DNA from: a bacterium
Lineage (GTDB): Bacteria > Verrucomicrobiota > Kiritimatiellia > CAIKKV01 > CAITUY01
Assembly: GCA_037128595.1 (NCBI GenBank)
Contig: JBAXWB010000024.1
Coordinates: 1-64,000, forward strand
Reading direction: 5' to 3'
DNA length: 64,000 nt
Positions 42,776 to 53,326 of this stretch are shown here, piece after piece. Within the stretch, counting starts at the first letter, position 1. Every line of letters begins with the position of its first letter. The notes below the pieces were generated by a model, which saw only the letters and a program-made list of their open reading frames with translations, did no database searches and had not been told where the DNA came from. The translations under genes were made by a program, and so were the position numbers.

Positions 42776-44164
42776 TTAGTGTTTAGGCACCACAGCGACA
42801 ATCTTGTCGATGACTTCATCCGTGGAGAGCCCCTCGGCGCGGGCCACATAGTTGAGCGCGATGCGGTGCCGCAACACGGGTTTAGCCACGCGCGCCACAT
42901 CATCACAGGAGGGGGCGGCCCGTCCGCTGATGACGGCCATACACCGGGCGGCCATCACGAGGTTGATGGTGGCCCGGGGGCCACCGCCCCAGCTCAGCCA
43001 GCGGGTGGCCGCCTCAACGGCATCCGGTGTCTTGATGCGCGTCGCGCGGGTCAGGCGGTTGGCGTACTCCACGACGGCATCCGCCACCGGGACACTGGTG
43101 AGGGAGCGCTGGAGGGCCATCAGTTCCTCGCCCGAACAGACCGGGTTGATGTCGCCGAAATTGGCGCTGGTGACCCGGCGCACGATTTCATGCTCTTCCT
43201 GCCGGGTGGGATAGCCCACAAACACCTTGAAGAGGAATCGATCCTGTTGCGCTTCAGGGAGGGGATAGGTGCCTTCCTGTTCCAGCGGATTCTGGGTGGC
43301 CAGCACCAGGAACGGGGAGGGGAGGCGATGGATGGTTCCGCCTGCCGATACCTGTTTTTCCTGAAGGGCCTCCAGCATGGCAGCCTGTGTTTTGGGCGGG
43401 GTCCGGTTGATTTCATCTGCCAGGAGCATGTTGGCGAAGATCGGGCCCTGCAGGAACTTGAACTTGCGTTCGCCAGTGACCGGATCCTCCTGAAGGACGT
43501 CGGTTCCCGTGATATCGCTCGGCATCAAGTCGGGGGTGAACTGGATCCGCTTGAAGGAGAGACTCATGGCTTTGGCCAGTGATGAGATGAGCAGGGTCTT
43601 GGCCAGGCCGGGAACGCCTTCCAGCAGACAATGACCGCCGCACAGGACGGCAGCGAGGAGTTCCTCAATGACCTCGTCCTGACCGACAATGACTTTGGCC
43701 AGCTCGGTTCGGATGCCGGCATGCAGCTCCCTGAAGCGCTTCAGAGGCATTCCGCTGGTTCCAACGGTGGCTTCTGAGGCAGGTTTCGCCGGGGCGGGTG
43801 CCGCGGCATGCTTGGATGCCGGAACAGGGGCCGGTTTAGGAGTGGGTGCGGGGGCTACGACCGGTTTCGGGACCGGAGTGGGCGCCGAAGGTGGTTTTGG
43901 GGCGGGCGCAGGTGAAGGCTTAGGCGCTGGAGCCGGGGCCGGAGCCGGAGCGGGCTTAGGCGCGGGGGCTGGGGGAGCAGGTTTGGGTGCGGGCGCGGGC
44001 ACGGGCGCCGAAGGCGGAGTCGGAGCGGCGGGAGCGGGGGCCGAGGTGATGGCGCGAAACTCGGTTCCTTTACAACGGACGCAGGTGATTCCCGCCAGGT
44101 CGCTAGCCAGTGCCAGATAATGAGCTCCGCACGAGGCGCACTCTACTTTGATTTCTTCTTCCAT
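42776..44164 (-). CDS. MoxR-type AAA+ ATPase with zinc ribbon and Pro/Ala linker
   Basis: A 462-residue MoxR-like ATPase. At the N-terminus is a zinc-ribbon-like module, CASCG...CVRCKG (residues about 9-34), followed by about 95 residues of Pro/Ala/Lys repeats (APAPKPAP type). The AAA core has Walker A GVPGLAKT, Walker B LLADEINR and sensor 1 ATQNP. MoxR ATPases act as assembly or quality-control chaperones for partner VWA proteins. The ribbon and linker are not standard in MoxR, and the linker may tether the motor to another component. It heads the DUF58/VWA genes and follows the small exported protein by 3 bases. Confidence 0.9.
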   Translation of the reverse strand: MEEEIKVECASCGAHYLALASDLAGITCVRCKGTEFRAITSAPAPAAPTPPSAPVPAPAPKPAPPAPAPKPAPAPAPAPAPKPSPAPAPKPPSAPTPVPKPVVAPAPTPKPAPVPASKHAAAPAPAKPASEATVGTSGMPLKRFRELHAGIRTELAKVIVGQDEVIEELLAAVLCGGHCLLEGVPGLAKTLLISSLAKAMSLSFKRIQFTPDLMPSDITGTDVLQEDPVTGERKFKFLQGPIFANMLLADEINRTPPKTQAAMLEALQEKQVSAGGTIHRLPSPFLVLATQNPLEQEGTYPLPEAQQDRFLFKVFVGYPTRQEEHEIVRRVTSANFGDINPVCSGEELMALQRSLTSVPVADAVVEYANRLTRATRIKTPDAVEAATRWLSWGGGPRATINLVMAARCMAVISGRAAPSCDDVARVAKPVLRHRIALNYVARAEGLSTDEVIDKIVAVVPKH

Positions 44165-44167
44165 TGG

Positions 44168-44893
44168 TTATTCCTTCTCTTGTGGGGCAGCCCCGGGATT
44201 GATAATGGCCCGTATAGCGGCCTGGTCCATGTTCAGTGTCCGGCCATTGACTGTGACCGAAAATTCATTTTGATTCCAGAGGACCGGCCCATTGAGCCGG
44301 TCTCCATTGCGAAGCAGTATCACGACATTACGGGAAGCGAAAATAGTGGGGCAGGCGATCAGCCAGGTAATGTTTTCCGTGGCCATTTTTTTCATGCCAT
44401 CGGGGGTACGAAGCACCAGTTGCTGATCAGTGGCACCCATCAGCGTGCCCTTGTTGCGCTCGTCGTTATTCAACACCACGAGGATTTCACCGGGTTGGAG
44501 GTTGACCGCATCGGGAAACCGGTTGGATTGCCCATAGCGGATGGCGGTCACCTCGCTCCAGGGGACGGTGAGTTCGCCGGCGGTAATGCTGCGGAAGGTC
44601 AGGGTGTCGCGGGTGGTGCGCGCGAGGATGCCGCACAGGCCGATGCCATTCCGCAGGAGCAGGCGTTGGCCGGGAGCCTGCAAGGGAGGGCGGTCGAATA
44701 CGAGGCTGGCCAGATTGGTCCAGGAGACCATCTGGTTCTTGTCCAGAATGACCCCGGCGGACGTGAGGCGGGTGATGGGCCGGGTGAGCGTGGCCTTGTT
44801 CTGCAGGGTGAGGGTGTCGGCAGAGCCCGGCAGGGTCAAGGCCGCGAAGACGCTCAGAAGGCAGAGGAGTCGGTATGGTGTGGGTGAGTTCAT
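44168..44893 (-). CDS. Exported beta-rich protein of the MoxR operon
   Basis: A 241-residue protein with a signal peptide (MNSPTPYRLLCLLSVFAALTLPGSA). I chose ATG 44893 because it overlaps the upstream stop by 4 bases and gives a clean signal, whereas the longer frame to 44989 does not. The mature part is built of repeats like ...LVLRTPDGMKKM and VVILLRNGDRLNGPVL. This resembles beta-strand domains in PVC proteins that bind nothing known. Function unknown. Confidence 0.75.
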   Translation of the reverse strand: MNSPTPYRLLCLLSVFAALTLPGSADTLTLQNKATLTRPITRLTSAGVILDKNQMVSWTNLASLVFDRPPLQAPGQRLLLRNGIGLCGILARTTRDTLTFRSITAGELTVPWSEVTAIRYGQSNRFPDAVNLQPGEILVVLNNDERNKGTLMGATDQQLVLRTPDGMKKMATENITWLIACPTIFASRNVVILLRNGDRLNGPVLWNQNEFSVTVNGRTLNMDQAAIRAIINPGAAPQEKE

Positions 44894-45888
44894 CGTTGAT
44901 AAATGGGTAGATAACGGTAGGGAGTTCCCATCACCAGAATGCCCCAGGCCGTCGTGAGCGGATCCTCGAAATGGCCCTTTTCCTGCCAACTCGTCAGAAT
45001 GTGCTGGCAGATTTTCGGGTAGTAGGTTTTCCAGGCGTCACCCCCGTGGTGATAGAAGGCCAACGAGGAATAGTAGTGGCCATACCAGGCCATGCGATCA
45101 TGCCCTTTGGCATCATAGGTGATGTTCTGGGAGAGGTATTGAATGGCCAGGGGAATGCTGGGATCCTCTTCCAGTCCGCAGGAATAGAGGCAGACGGTGC
45201 CGGCCGCCGTCATGCGGGGACTGACTTTGTCAGACGAGGTATAGCCGAAGCCCGTTTGTTTCTGACTCCAATTCTGCTTCACATATTTGATGCCGAAATC
45301 GATCGCATCGCGCGGGACATAGATGCCGGTGTCCGAGGCGGCGCGCAAGGACATGACCTGAATCACGGTGACAGAAAGGTCGGCATCCAGCGGGACGGGT
45401 TTATAGCGCCAGCCTCCGGCCGAGTTTTGCGCCTTCAAGGTGAGGGCAATGGCTTTGGTCAGGCTTTCGCGGATAGCGGGATTATGGGTCATGCCATAGG
45501 CTTCCGCGAGGGCGATGGTGGAGAGCCCGTGCTGGTACATGTCGCCGGTTTGCCCGACAATCAGATAGCCGTTCCCCTGCTGGTTGGTGATCAGAAAATC
45601 GATGCCCTTGGCGATTTTGTTGCCATATTTGGCGTGGCCGGGTGTGCCGCCGTTGATCATCAGGGCGATCAGTGACATGGCATTCACGCCATTGCAGGTG
45701 CCCCATGACCCGTTGGGCTGCTGGGTTTTCGCCAGCCAGTCCTGGGCGCGCTCAATGGCTTTTTCCACTTGTGGCTCAAGGGGCACTTCGGCATCAAAGA
45801 TGAATTCAGCCCGGCTGGTGGTGAGGGTGAAGGCCCCCATGACGATGAGGGTCAGGCTGCGCAAGTATTGAGTTAAAAGGGTATTCAT
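44890..45888 (-). CDS. Terpenoid-cyclase-toroid-like exported protein
   Basis: A 332-residue protein with a signal-like N-terminus and an alpha/alpha-toroid made of prenyltransferase/squalene-cyclase type repeats (QQPNGSWGTCNGVNAMSLIALM, NSAGGWRYKP). The cyclase aspartate cluster (DxDD) is absent; the nearest is LDADLS, so it is probably not a cyclase but a scaffold or binding protein. It lies between the coiled-coil gene and the small exported gene, overlapping both by 4 bases. Such toroids are recurrent in planctomycete-type MoxR operons. Confidence 0.82.
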   Translation of the reverse strand: MNTLLTQYLRSLTLIVMGAFTLTTSRAEFIFDAEVPLEPQVEKAIERAQDWLAKTQQPNGSWGTCNGVNAMSLIALMINGGTPGHAKYGNKIAKGIDFLITNQQGNGYLIVGQTGDMYQHGLSTIALAEAYGMTHNPAIRESLTKAIALTLKAQNSAGGWRYKPVPLDADLSVTVIQVMSLRAASDTGIYVPRDAIDFGIKYVKQNWSQKQTGFGYTSSDKVSPRMTAAGTVCLYSCGLEEDPSIPLAIQYLSQNITYDAKGHDRMAWYGHYYSSLAFYHHGGDAWKTYYPKICQHILTSWQEKGHFEDPLTTAWGILVMGTPYRYLPIYQR

Positions 45889-47567
45889 TCGGCAAGGTTT
45901 TGGAAGTAACGTTTAACATCTTCCGTCATGGAAGGCAGGCTTTTTTCCTGCTGACCCGACAGGAGGGCCTGCCGTTCATTTTTAGTCAGGTTTGATTTCC
46001 AGGCTCCCTGTTCGGCGGGGAGGACGCCTGATTCCGTGGTGCCGGCGGCGAGATTCTTGCTTTCGGTGTCCTTGGTGTCCTGTGAGTCCTGGCCGGTGGG
46101 CGGACCTGGCTGAGGCGGTTGCCCTGGCTGACCGGGTTGAGGTAGCTGACCCGGCTGCCCGGGTGGCGGGGGTTGGCCGGGCTGACCCGGCTGGGGAGGG
46201 GCCCCTTGCGCTTGAGCCATCAGGGCGTTCATCTTGGCTTCCGCATTCTTGATGGCCGAGGCCATGGATTGGCTGGCGCTCTCCAGCGATTTGAGGGCTT
46301 TGGCTCCCTGGTCGCTGGTGATCTCATTTTTTGCATTTCCCACATCCTGGGCGGGTTCGGTCATGCTGGCGGCCTGCAGGTCTTTGGCCAGCTGATCCGC
46401 CTGATCGGCCCGTTTGTTTTTGTCCGCCGTTTTCTGGGCGGCCTCCCCGGCATTCGCATCGGTGGCTAACGCCTCCTTCTGGTCCTGGGCGGCATCGTCA
46501 ATCCGCTCCTGCAACGCCTGGAGGGCGGCGAGTTCAGCGGCGGCGTTGGCCAGGGCCTTGAGCGCCTCGGACTGGGCCTGCAGGGCTTTTTCCATTTGGG
46601 CCGAAAGGGCTTTCGCCTGTTGAGACGCCGCCTGAGCGGCGGCCTCCAGATTGGCGGCCGCCTTGCTGAACTCGTTGTTTTGCAGGTTATTCTCCGCGGA
46701 GCGGACGGTGTCCGCTTCCGCGTTCTGTTGTTCGCCGGCTAAGGCCTTGGCGACCTCTTCCGCCTTCATCATCATGTCCAGGGCCATGTCTCCCGCTTTG
46801 GGCGTGGTGGGATTGTCTGCCAGGGTCTGGGCCTGCTTGGCCAGGGCATTCAATTGGGCGGCGGCTTTTTCAAGAGCATTCTTTTTGGCCTCAGCGGCGG
46901 CGCTTTCATTTTCCCGGGCATTCGACTCCTTGTCGAGTGAGGCCAGGGCCTTGTTGATTTCTTCCGCGGCCGCCTCCGGTTTGCCTGTTTCAAGTTTGGC
47001 GGCCGCCTGGTCCATGGCCTTGGCGGCTTCCGCATTGTTCACGGCCTTCTCGGTGGCCCTCAACTCACGGGCCATATCATCCGCCCGCCGTTGCTGGTCT
47101 TCGGTGAGCGCCTTGCCGGCATCGGCTTCGGCGGCCAACGCCTCCACTTCTTTCTTGAGGCCTAACAGTTTGTCGCGTGACAGCAGGTCGGTCCCCTGGC
47201 CGACGCCCAGGCGGTTGCCCATTTCAAGCAGCGACCGGGCGATACGCCGGTGGCCCGCCTCGGCGCTTCTCAGATGGGTATGAAGATTGGTGGCTTGCAG
47301 TTGGCTGAGTTCCAGGGATCTCAGGACATTCTTCATATCCGTATTGCGCGTCGCCGTCAGCTGGGCGGCGACCTGGCGATTGGAGATGATGTCAGAGGGG
47401 GCGAACACATTGCTGATTTCCATTTCACGGGCGAGGCTGTCGAGCTGGTTGCCCGCATCCTTCATGATTGCGTCACTGCGGGCGGCATCGCGCAGGAAAT
47501 CATCTTCGCCAAAAACCGGCGAGAGCCCCAGGGCCACCACGAGCAGGATCGGAGGGGAAAATTTCAC
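45885..47567 (-). CDS. Exported Ala-rich coiled-coil protein with Pro/Gly/Gln tail region
   Basis: A 560-residue protein with a signal peptide ([20 protein letters not shown]) and a very long coiled coil rich in Ala, Glu, Lys and Gln (residues about 50-440). [11 protein letters not shown] type repeat follows (about 450-500), then a C-terminal segment ([21 protein letters not shown]). It has no enzymatic motif. It may be a structural envelope protein and is coupled by 4-base overlaps to its neighbours. Confidence 0.75.
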   Translation of the reverse strand: MKFSPPILLVVALGLSPVFGEDDFLRDAARSDAIMKDAGNQLDSLAREMEISNVFAPSDIISNRQVAAQLTATRNTDMKNVLRSLELSQLQATNLHTHLRSAEAGHRRIARSLLEMGNRLGVGQGTDLLSRDKLLGLKKEVEALAAEADAGKALTEDQQRRADDMARELRATEKAVNNAEAAKAMDQAAAKLETGKPEAAAEEINKALASLDKESNARENESAAAEAKKNALEKAAAQLNALAKQAQTLADNPTTPKAGDMALDMMMKAEEVAKALAGEQQNAEADTVRSAENNLQNNEFSKAAANLEAAAQAASQQAKALSAQMEKALQAQSEALKALANAAAELAALQALQERIDDAAQDQKEALATDANAGEAAQKTADKNKRADQADQLAKDLQAASMTEPAQDVGNAKNEITSDQGAKALKSLESASQSMASAIKNAEAKMNALMAQAQGAPPQPGQPGQPPPPGQPGQLPQPGQPGQPPQPGPPTGQDSQDTKDTESKNLAAGTTESGVLPAEQGAWKSNLTKNERQALLSGQQEKSLPSMTEDVKRYFQNLAE

Positions 47568-49231
47568 GGTTTCTCCTTAGTGGATAAACGCTGGCGCAGA
47601 AGTTCGCTTTGCCGGCGTTCATCCTCGCTGACTTTGCGGAGCAAATCACTGGTCTGCTGTAAGCCGGTCTCGAGAATCCGGCGCAATTCGTCCGGCGTGA
47701 CGACGGTCACCGGCGCCTGATCCGACTCGCCCGTCTGGGTTTTGGGGGCCGGCCGGTTATCGAGGGCATAGCTGGTAAACACGACCCGCTGTCCGGCGTT
47801 CAGGCCGAGCTCGGCCACCGGTTTGATGAGATGGAGGGTCGCCTCCCGTCCAGCAGGTTGTTTGAGAGGGGGGGCAAAGGTGCCTTGCTTGACTTTGACA
47901 TCGTTATTATTCCGTTGTTCATACACTGAATAATTGATGCCGACCTCCGTGAGGCCGTAATCGTCGCGGGCGAGAATATCGAATACCAGCAGACTGTTGG
48001 GGGCGACCACGCTGTTGGGTTTCGGATTGCGCAATTCTATGGTCGGGCTGACGTCCGGCGTAATCAGGATCTGCCGGGTGGTCGGGTCCGTGTGGGTGAG
48101 TTTTTCGGAGGTGGTCAACGAGACACTGAAATTCCAGGAATTGGTGAGGATGGCTTTTGCGGTCCAGGTGCCCTCCGGGGTCCGGGTGCAGCCTAAAGTC
48201 CGGCCTTCGCCGGTGAGGGTGCAGGTCGCAACCGGGGTGTCGAGGGTGACCGTAAAGCTCAGGAGGCTGTCTTGCGGGGCGCTGATTACCGGGCCGGTTT
48301 CTTCGCGGGTGGGGAGTTGAGTGTAGGCTGGAGGTTTGATATTGACGGCCAGACTCCGGGCGGAGGGGGGCATCCGGATAATCACCGGCATGGGATCTGT
48401 GCTGGCATCCCCCAGGGTGCAGGTGAATGAGAAGGATTGTTCCGGTCCCTGAAGGGTCGCCGAAAAGGTGCCGTTGCTCTGGATCGTCATCGGGAGGGTG
48501 AACGGCCGGCTTTTCTCAGGGGTGATCGTCATCATGGCGGTGCCGGGGATCCGGCCGGTCACGGTGACCGAGACGGGATAGTCCTCCCGTGCGGAGGCGA
48601 GGCGCTGCCAGTCGACCCGCACGATGCGGGTGGCGGAGGGGTACTGCCCGGAAAGGCCGAGCATGCGGCGGGCAAAAAGTTTCGTATAGGATCCAGTCAG
48701 CGTCAGGACAACGGCCACGGCCACGGCCGCGGTCAGGGTATGCCGCATGAGCCTGAGATGGAGCGGGGAGCAGAGGCGGGCCAGGGCCGGGTCATTCGCC
48801 TGGGCGCGGGCGGATTGAATCACGGCATTCTTGAGTTCGGTAGAACCGGGAATGGCGGGGCGTTCACCGAATTCAAGGGCGGAAATCGTGAGGGAGTGGG
48901 ATTTCCGGCCTGCGGCTTCATCGGCCCGGTGGACGGCACGGGCGGTGGCGTCGAGGGTGCGGTAGGGGATGATCCACCGACGGGCCACTTTCGCCGCCCA
49001 ATACCCGCCGCCCCCCAGCAGTCCGAGCGTCAGCAGGATTCTGACAAACCCCGGGAAGCGCACCAGGAAATCAGCGAGAAAATAGAAGCCGAAGCTCACC
49101 ACGGCCAGGGAGCCCGCGGTGGCGGCAAAGCTGACGGTTTCGAGGACCTGATGACGGCGTGCCGCGACGCGAAGCTGCTGCTGCAGCCAGGCCACGGAGT
49201 CAATCGCTGAAGTTGTGGGTTTGGTCGCCAT
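47564..49231 (-). CDS. DUF4175-like membrane protein
   Basis: A 555-residue protein with two membrane helices near the start (FAATAGSLAVVSFGFYFLADF and ILLTLGLLGGGGYWAAKV) and a third around residue 170 (LTAAVAVAVVLTLTGSY), then beta-sandwich repeats and a charged C-terminal coil. This fits DUF4175-type membrane proteins linked to coiled-coil and VWA proteins in PVC bacteria. It overlaps the coiled-coil gene by 4 bases. Confidence 0.75.
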   Translation of the reverse strand: MATKPTTSAIDSVAWLQQQLRVAARRHQVLETVSFAATAGSLAVVSFGFYFLADFLVRFPGFVRILLTLGLLGGGGYWAAKVARRWIIPYRTLDATARAVHRADEAAGRKSHSLTISALEFGERPAIPGSTELKNAVIQSARAQANDPALARLCSPLHLRLMRHTLTAAVAVAVVLTLTGSYTKLFARRMLGLSGQYPSATRIVRVDWQRLASAREDYPVSVTVTGRIPGTAMMTITPEKSRPFTLPMTIQSNGTFSATLQGPEQSFSFTCTLGDASTDPMPVIIRMPPSARSLAVNIKPPAYTQLPTREETGPVISAPQDSLLSFTVTLDTPVATCTLTGEGRTLGCTRTPEGTWTAKAILTNSWNFSVSLTTSEKLTHTDPTTRQILITPDVSPTIELRNPKPNSVVAPNSLLVFDILARDDYGLTEVGINYSVYEQRNNNDVKVKQGTFAPPLKQPAGREATLHLIKPVAELGLNAGQRVVFTSYALDNRPAPKTQTGESDQAPVTVVTPDELRRILETGLQQTSDLLRKVSEDERRQSELLRQRLSTKEKP

Positions 49232-49240
49232 GATCCCTGT

Positions 49241-52200
49241 TTAAAATTTTACCGTCACGTACGATAGAGGACCAAAGGGAGTTTCGCTAACTAAATTTAC
49301 GGGTAGCTCGAGCGGGTTGGAATACCAGAGCATTCTGACGCCCACAGGCTGAGCAGTGCGGGACTCACGTTCAACGGGAATGTCTTTGACGATGGCCTCA
49401 ATCTGGCAGGTTTTCCCGTCGGGGTGAACCGTCCAGGCGAACGTGGCGGTTTTCGTGTTTTTCAGATACCTCGAGGATAGATAAAATTCGGTGACAGTTC
49501 CTTGCGTGAGGGGGGCTTGAGGCGACAGGGAAGGGGGTTCCCCGAAGAAAATTTCGTTATCCGGCAGGGCGGACAGTTCGAGTTGGCCGTTAAGGCCTTT
49601 GATGCCGAGTTGTTCCGCCAGACGGGGGTTGGTGATTTTCACGGCGATGGCGAGTTCGTTTTCGGCACTCATCCGTACGGCCATCGTGCCGTTGGGAATG
49701 CTGAAGAACTCATTCGTCGACCATTCGGAAAGGAACCCATCCACGGTTACTGCGCCCGATGTGGCGGAGCAGGTCCGGACCGAATCCCTGAGATGCAGTG
49801 CGGTTTCCCACTGGGTGGCACTCATCCAGGTGCCTGCAATGTTGACCAGCCCCTGGGGGGTACTCCATATCCGGGCCTCGCGCGGAATGTTGGGCACTCG
49901 GTACGCGGTCTGGGTGGCGGCGTTGGCCCAAACAATGGCCACTCCGTCATTGCGTGGCGGGGGTTGCAGATTGATTAAGGTCTGCTTTCTCATCCGGTGC
50001 ATATTATCTGAATTTGCATCGAGGGGCGGGGGCATCAATAACAGCATCGGGGTGCCCCCGTTCAGGGTTGCCCTGGCCTGCCATTGGCCGGATAAGGGCA
50101 GGGTGGCCGCCCATGGCGGAAGCGGTTTTCCCTGAATGGCGGCTTTATCGCCCTGCACGTTGTACGTGAAGGGGTGGATATTAAACCCGTCAATCTTAAT
50201 GCCATACACCTGCGTGCCGATGACGGCGGAGGGCCGGACATTCTGTTTTTTCGGGTTGAAAATGGTGCCTGTCATGGGATTCAGATATTCCGTCCAGTCG
50301 GCGTCACGTCTGGACTCAATCAGGTTGCCGGAGCTCCAGGTGCCCTTGGATTGCCACGTGTCCTGGCTCAGAAGGAATTCAGTTCGGCCGTCATGAAATC
50401 CCGAGGCATCGATGGTGTAAAACCAGCCTGTGGGCATAACGGCGGCCCCCTGTGAACCGTCGCTCGAGACCCAGATATAGTTGCATGGGGGGGCTTTGGT
50501 GGCGGTCAGGATGGCTGGTTCAGGTTTACGCGGGGCCGTCCAGATGGAGGAGGGCTGGCCCCAGTAAGCTTCTGTGACAATGGCGGAAATGTGGCTAGGG
50601 CTGGAAAGGATGGCAAAGCGCTCGAATTGCCGGTAGCTGAACTCTTTATCCATCCGGGCAACCGGCGGGCCGGTGAAGTGGCCATTGGCATCCAGTTCCC
50701 ATAGGGCCAGCTCGGGCGCCTCGTCCTGTCCGAGGGCAAAGCCCGGGGAGCCGGGACCGGGGAAGAGGTCTGATAGCTTCGGGGTGGTTGCCGTGCCCTC
50801 CGGCAAGGTGTGCGTCAGGTCGCCGGACTGGGCATCATAAATCCATAGACGGCCGCTATGGGCCATGATCACCCGGTCTTTCAGGGCGAGGACGCCGTGA
50901 GGATTGCCCGGCGTGGGAAGCTCCCAGCGGGGTGAGAGCGCGGTGGTGGCGGGGGTCAGGATCTGACCGGCCAGGGCCAGGGGGGTAGCGCCATTCGTGG
51001 AGAGGAGGAGCCCGTCGGTCAGGGTACAGGTTGAGGGGAGATTCAGTTGGGGATGGCGTAGGGCGGGAAGGGTTCCGGTGGCTCCCATTTTGACGCCGCA
51101 CCACTGCAAGCCCGGGCCCCCTGCGGCATACCAGTTTCCCTCCGGGTCACAGCCCAATATCTGTTCCTCATCAGACTCAGGGGAGAGGATGGACGTGTAG
51201 CCGTTGGGCTGAATCAGGCTGGTGGTGGCGTCGGGGGCCAGGATCAGGCATCCTTCGCGAACCGCTTGCAGCAGACGGGAGTTGCGGCCGGTCAGCATCT
51301 TGACGTCCTTGAGATCGGTCAGGCTCACCAGATGGGTCGTGGTCGGGGTGGTGATCAACGCATGATCCGGGCCGCAGGGGGCCACCTCGCACCAAGGGAG
51401 ATCGGTGCGGAGCGCCAGTAACTTTCCCGAAGTTTTGTCAGTTAACAACAGGCTGTTTGAGTCCCAGGGGGCAAACAGGACCGCGGTGCGCCCCACGACC
51501 GGGCTGGCCGGATGGCGCAGGCCCATCAGTGCGGGATCTTCAAAACGGGTGTAATTGCGAAGCCAGAGGAGGCTCTCATCCGTTAAATTGATGGCCCCGA
51601 TCAATCCCATGGAGGATGACACGTAGGCCCTGTCACCCACAATGGTGGGGGCAGGAAGTTTCCATGAGGAATCCTGGTTACATACCAGTGCGCCTGCGGA
51701 CGTTTTACTCCCGGGCGTTTGGCTTGAACTGACCGGTAGGGTGAGCAGGCTTTTGCCGGTGGCGGCGTCGAGGGTCACCAGTTCCGCTCGGGCGGGTTGG
51801 CCGGAGAGTTGCATGACGACCAGGCGGTTGGTGCCCCAGGAGGCCGGATCACTGGCGACGGTGGCAGAATCACTATGCCAGCCCCACCGGTACGCGCCCG
51901 TTTCCCGGTCAAGTCCAACCACCCAGAGCGCGGCATTTTGGATTAAGGCGCTGATCGCCACAACCGATCCCGCCACCGCTGGCTGGGTTTTTCCCAGAAG
52001 ATGGAACGGGGCGGCCTCGGTGCTGTCCGATTCGGTGATGCGCTGCAGGGGGGCCGCCCAACTCCAGAGGACGCGTCCCGATTGGAGGCGAGTCAACATT
52101 CGTGAGTTGGATAGCCAGGTTTGTCCACCACGTATGGAGAGGGAGGCAACGGGGATGGGGGTCGAGTCCCCTTGGGTCATAAACCGTAAATGGTTCTCGC

Positions 52201-53218
52201 TGACCTCCACGGTTCCGGGCGTCATGTCCACCAGCGGGATGAAGCCAGAGGACTGAAGCGGGGCGGCGGCGGAGGGGCCGACGGAGTCGGGGCCGGTGGT
52301 GTCGCCAGCGGGGGTGAGCCGGGCGATTCGTGAAAGGCGGGCGGCGTCAGCCTGACGGGAGGGTTGTTTACTGAGATTCAGGATTTCCTGATTCAGCCAG
52401 GTGTCGTAAAGGGGGGCATATTTGGCAAGCACCTGACGGTAATAGGGCTTGGATCCGATAAATAAGGAGGCATCCCCCTCCATCGAAAGGGCGTTTTCAT
52501 TACGGGTGCGCAACACCTCCTTCAGATACGTGCAGAGGCGGTTGGTGTCGCCACTGCGGGCAAAGGCATCCAGGGCATCCGGAACCGATTGCGGGGTGAG
52601 ATCCATGGTGAGCGGCAGGGCGGTGTTTGCGTTGAGTTTAAAAATGGTCTCTTTGCTTTTCAGGTATTCGGTTGAATTGGTATAGGCCGGATTGGCAAGA
52701 ATCGCCTTGGCCAGTGACTGTCCCGCTTGCTCGCTATTGCCGGTCATGATGGCTAACTGCAAGCGCCACATGGCCGTCTGGAAGGGAAGGCTGGCGGTCA
52801 GGATCGCGTCCTGTGACTTGAGAAAGTGAGTTGCCTGCTGGGTATCACAGCGCTCCAGCAAGGTTTTCATGTAGAGGGGAGCAATGATGCTCACCAGATT
52901 GCTCCGGGTCTCAGGCGGTGCGGTCACGATCGTCCGCTCCATGGCATCATACAAGGTCTTACGCACAGGCGGGGTAAGTTCCTTCCGCAACCAACTCTCG
53001 AGGGCTGGCCGCAAGGACCCATCCTGAGCGGATGCGGTCATGTTGTTCCACCAGGCCGGCGCCTCGGTCACAAGCTCCTGAGGGGGATTGAGTTTGGCCT
53101 TGGTCTTGGTTTTGTGCCGGGCCGCCTCTGCGTTGTGATTTCCCACAAGCAGAGTGCTGAGGGCGAGCAACAGGGCCATCCCGATCGGACAGCGATTATG
53201 TGAAATTAGCCTCATCAC
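49241..53218 (-). CDS. Exported PQQ-like beta-propeller with CBM9-type C-terminus
   Basis: A 1325-residue exported protein with a signal-like start (MALLLALSTLLVGNHNAEA). The N-terminal 300 residues are helical and TPR-like, then a PQQ-type propeller with many repeated blades (VVGLDRETGAYRWGW, LVTLDAATGKSLLTL, VRTALLIW-like). The C-terminal part (from VTVDGFLSEW at about residue 1145) looks like a CBM9/DOMON-type domain. Family partners are outer-membrane-associated or periplasmic. It is the first gene of the leftward operon and starts after the promoter at 53327. Confidence 0.85.
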   Translation of the reverse strand: MMRLISHNRCPIGMALLLALSTLLVGNHNAEAARHKTKTKAKLNPPQELVTEAPAWWNNMTASAQDGSLRPALESWLRKELTPPVRKTLYDAMERTIVTAPPETRSNLVSIIAPLYMKTLLERCDTQQATHFLKSQDAILTASLPFQTAMWRLQLAIMTGNSEQAGQSLAKAILANPAYTNSTEYLKSKETIFKLNANTALPLTMDLTPQSVPDALDAFARSGDTNRLCTYLKEVLRTRNENALSMEGDASLFIGSKPYYRQVLAKYAPLYDTWLNQEILNLSKQPSRQADAARLSRIARLTPAGDTTGPDSVGPSAAAPLQSSGFIPLVDMTPGTVEVSENHLRFMTQGDSTPIPVASLSIRGGQTWLSNSRMLTRLQSGRVLWSWAAPLQRITESDSTEAAPFHLLGKTQPAVAGSVVAISALIQNAALWVVGLDRETGAYRWGWHSDSATVASDPASWGTNRLVVMQLSGQPARAELVTLDAATGKSLLTLPVSSSQTPGSKTSAGALVCNQDSSWKLPAPTIVGDRAYVSSSMGLIGAINLTDESLLWLRNYTRFEDPALMGLRHPASPVVGRTAVLFAPWDSNSLLLTDKTSGKLLALRTDLPWCEVAPCGPDHALITTPTTTHLVSLTDLKDVKMLTGRNSRLLQAVREGCLILAPDATTSLIQPNGYTSILSPESDEEQILGCDPEGNWYAAGGPGLQWCGVKMGATGTLPALRHPQLNLPSTCTLTDGLLLSTNGATPLALAGQILTPATTALSPRWELPTPGNPHGVLALKDRVIMAHSGRLWIYDAQSGDLTHTLPEGTATTPKLSDLFPGPGSPGFALGQDEAPELALWELDANGHFTGPPVARMDKEFSYRQFERFAILSSPSHISAIVTEAYWGQPSSIWTAPRKPEPAILTATKAPPCNYIWVSSDGSQGAAVMPTGWFYTIDASGFHDGRTEFLLSQDTWQSKGTWSSGNLIESRRDADWTEYLNPMTGTIFNPKKQNVRPSAVIGTQVYGIKIDGFNIHPFTYNVQGDKAAIQGKPLPPWAATLPLSGQWQARATLNGGTPMLLLMPPPLDANSDNMHRMRKQTLINLQPPPRNDGVAIVWANAATQTAYRVPNIPREARIWSTPQGLVNIAGTWMSATQWETALHLRDSVRTCSATSGAVTVDGFLSEWSTNEFFSIPNGTMAVRMSAENELAIAVKITNPRLAEQLGIKGLNGQLELSALPDNEIFFGEPPSLSPQAPLTQGTVTEFYLSSRYLKNTKTATFAWTVHPDGKTCQIEAIVKDIPVERESRTAQPVGVRMLWYSNPLELPVNLVSETPFGPLSYVTVKF

Positions 53219-53326
53219 AGGATGGTGTTTTCCTCATTGAACCACTTGATTATACACATGAAATTCTAATACATCCAGATGGCCGTCACAACGCTTTTGT
53301 CCGTTCAACCTGTTCACAATCGGGTT

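Noticed and set aside
43689-44120. Plus-strand Gly-rich open frame
   Set aside because: It mirrors the Pro/Ala linker of MoxR on the opposite strand and has no start context.
46651-47283. Plus-strand open frame of 210 residues
   Set aside because: It is the shadow of the Ala-rich coiled-coil gene on the other strand (Ser/Ala/Leu runs with no domain).
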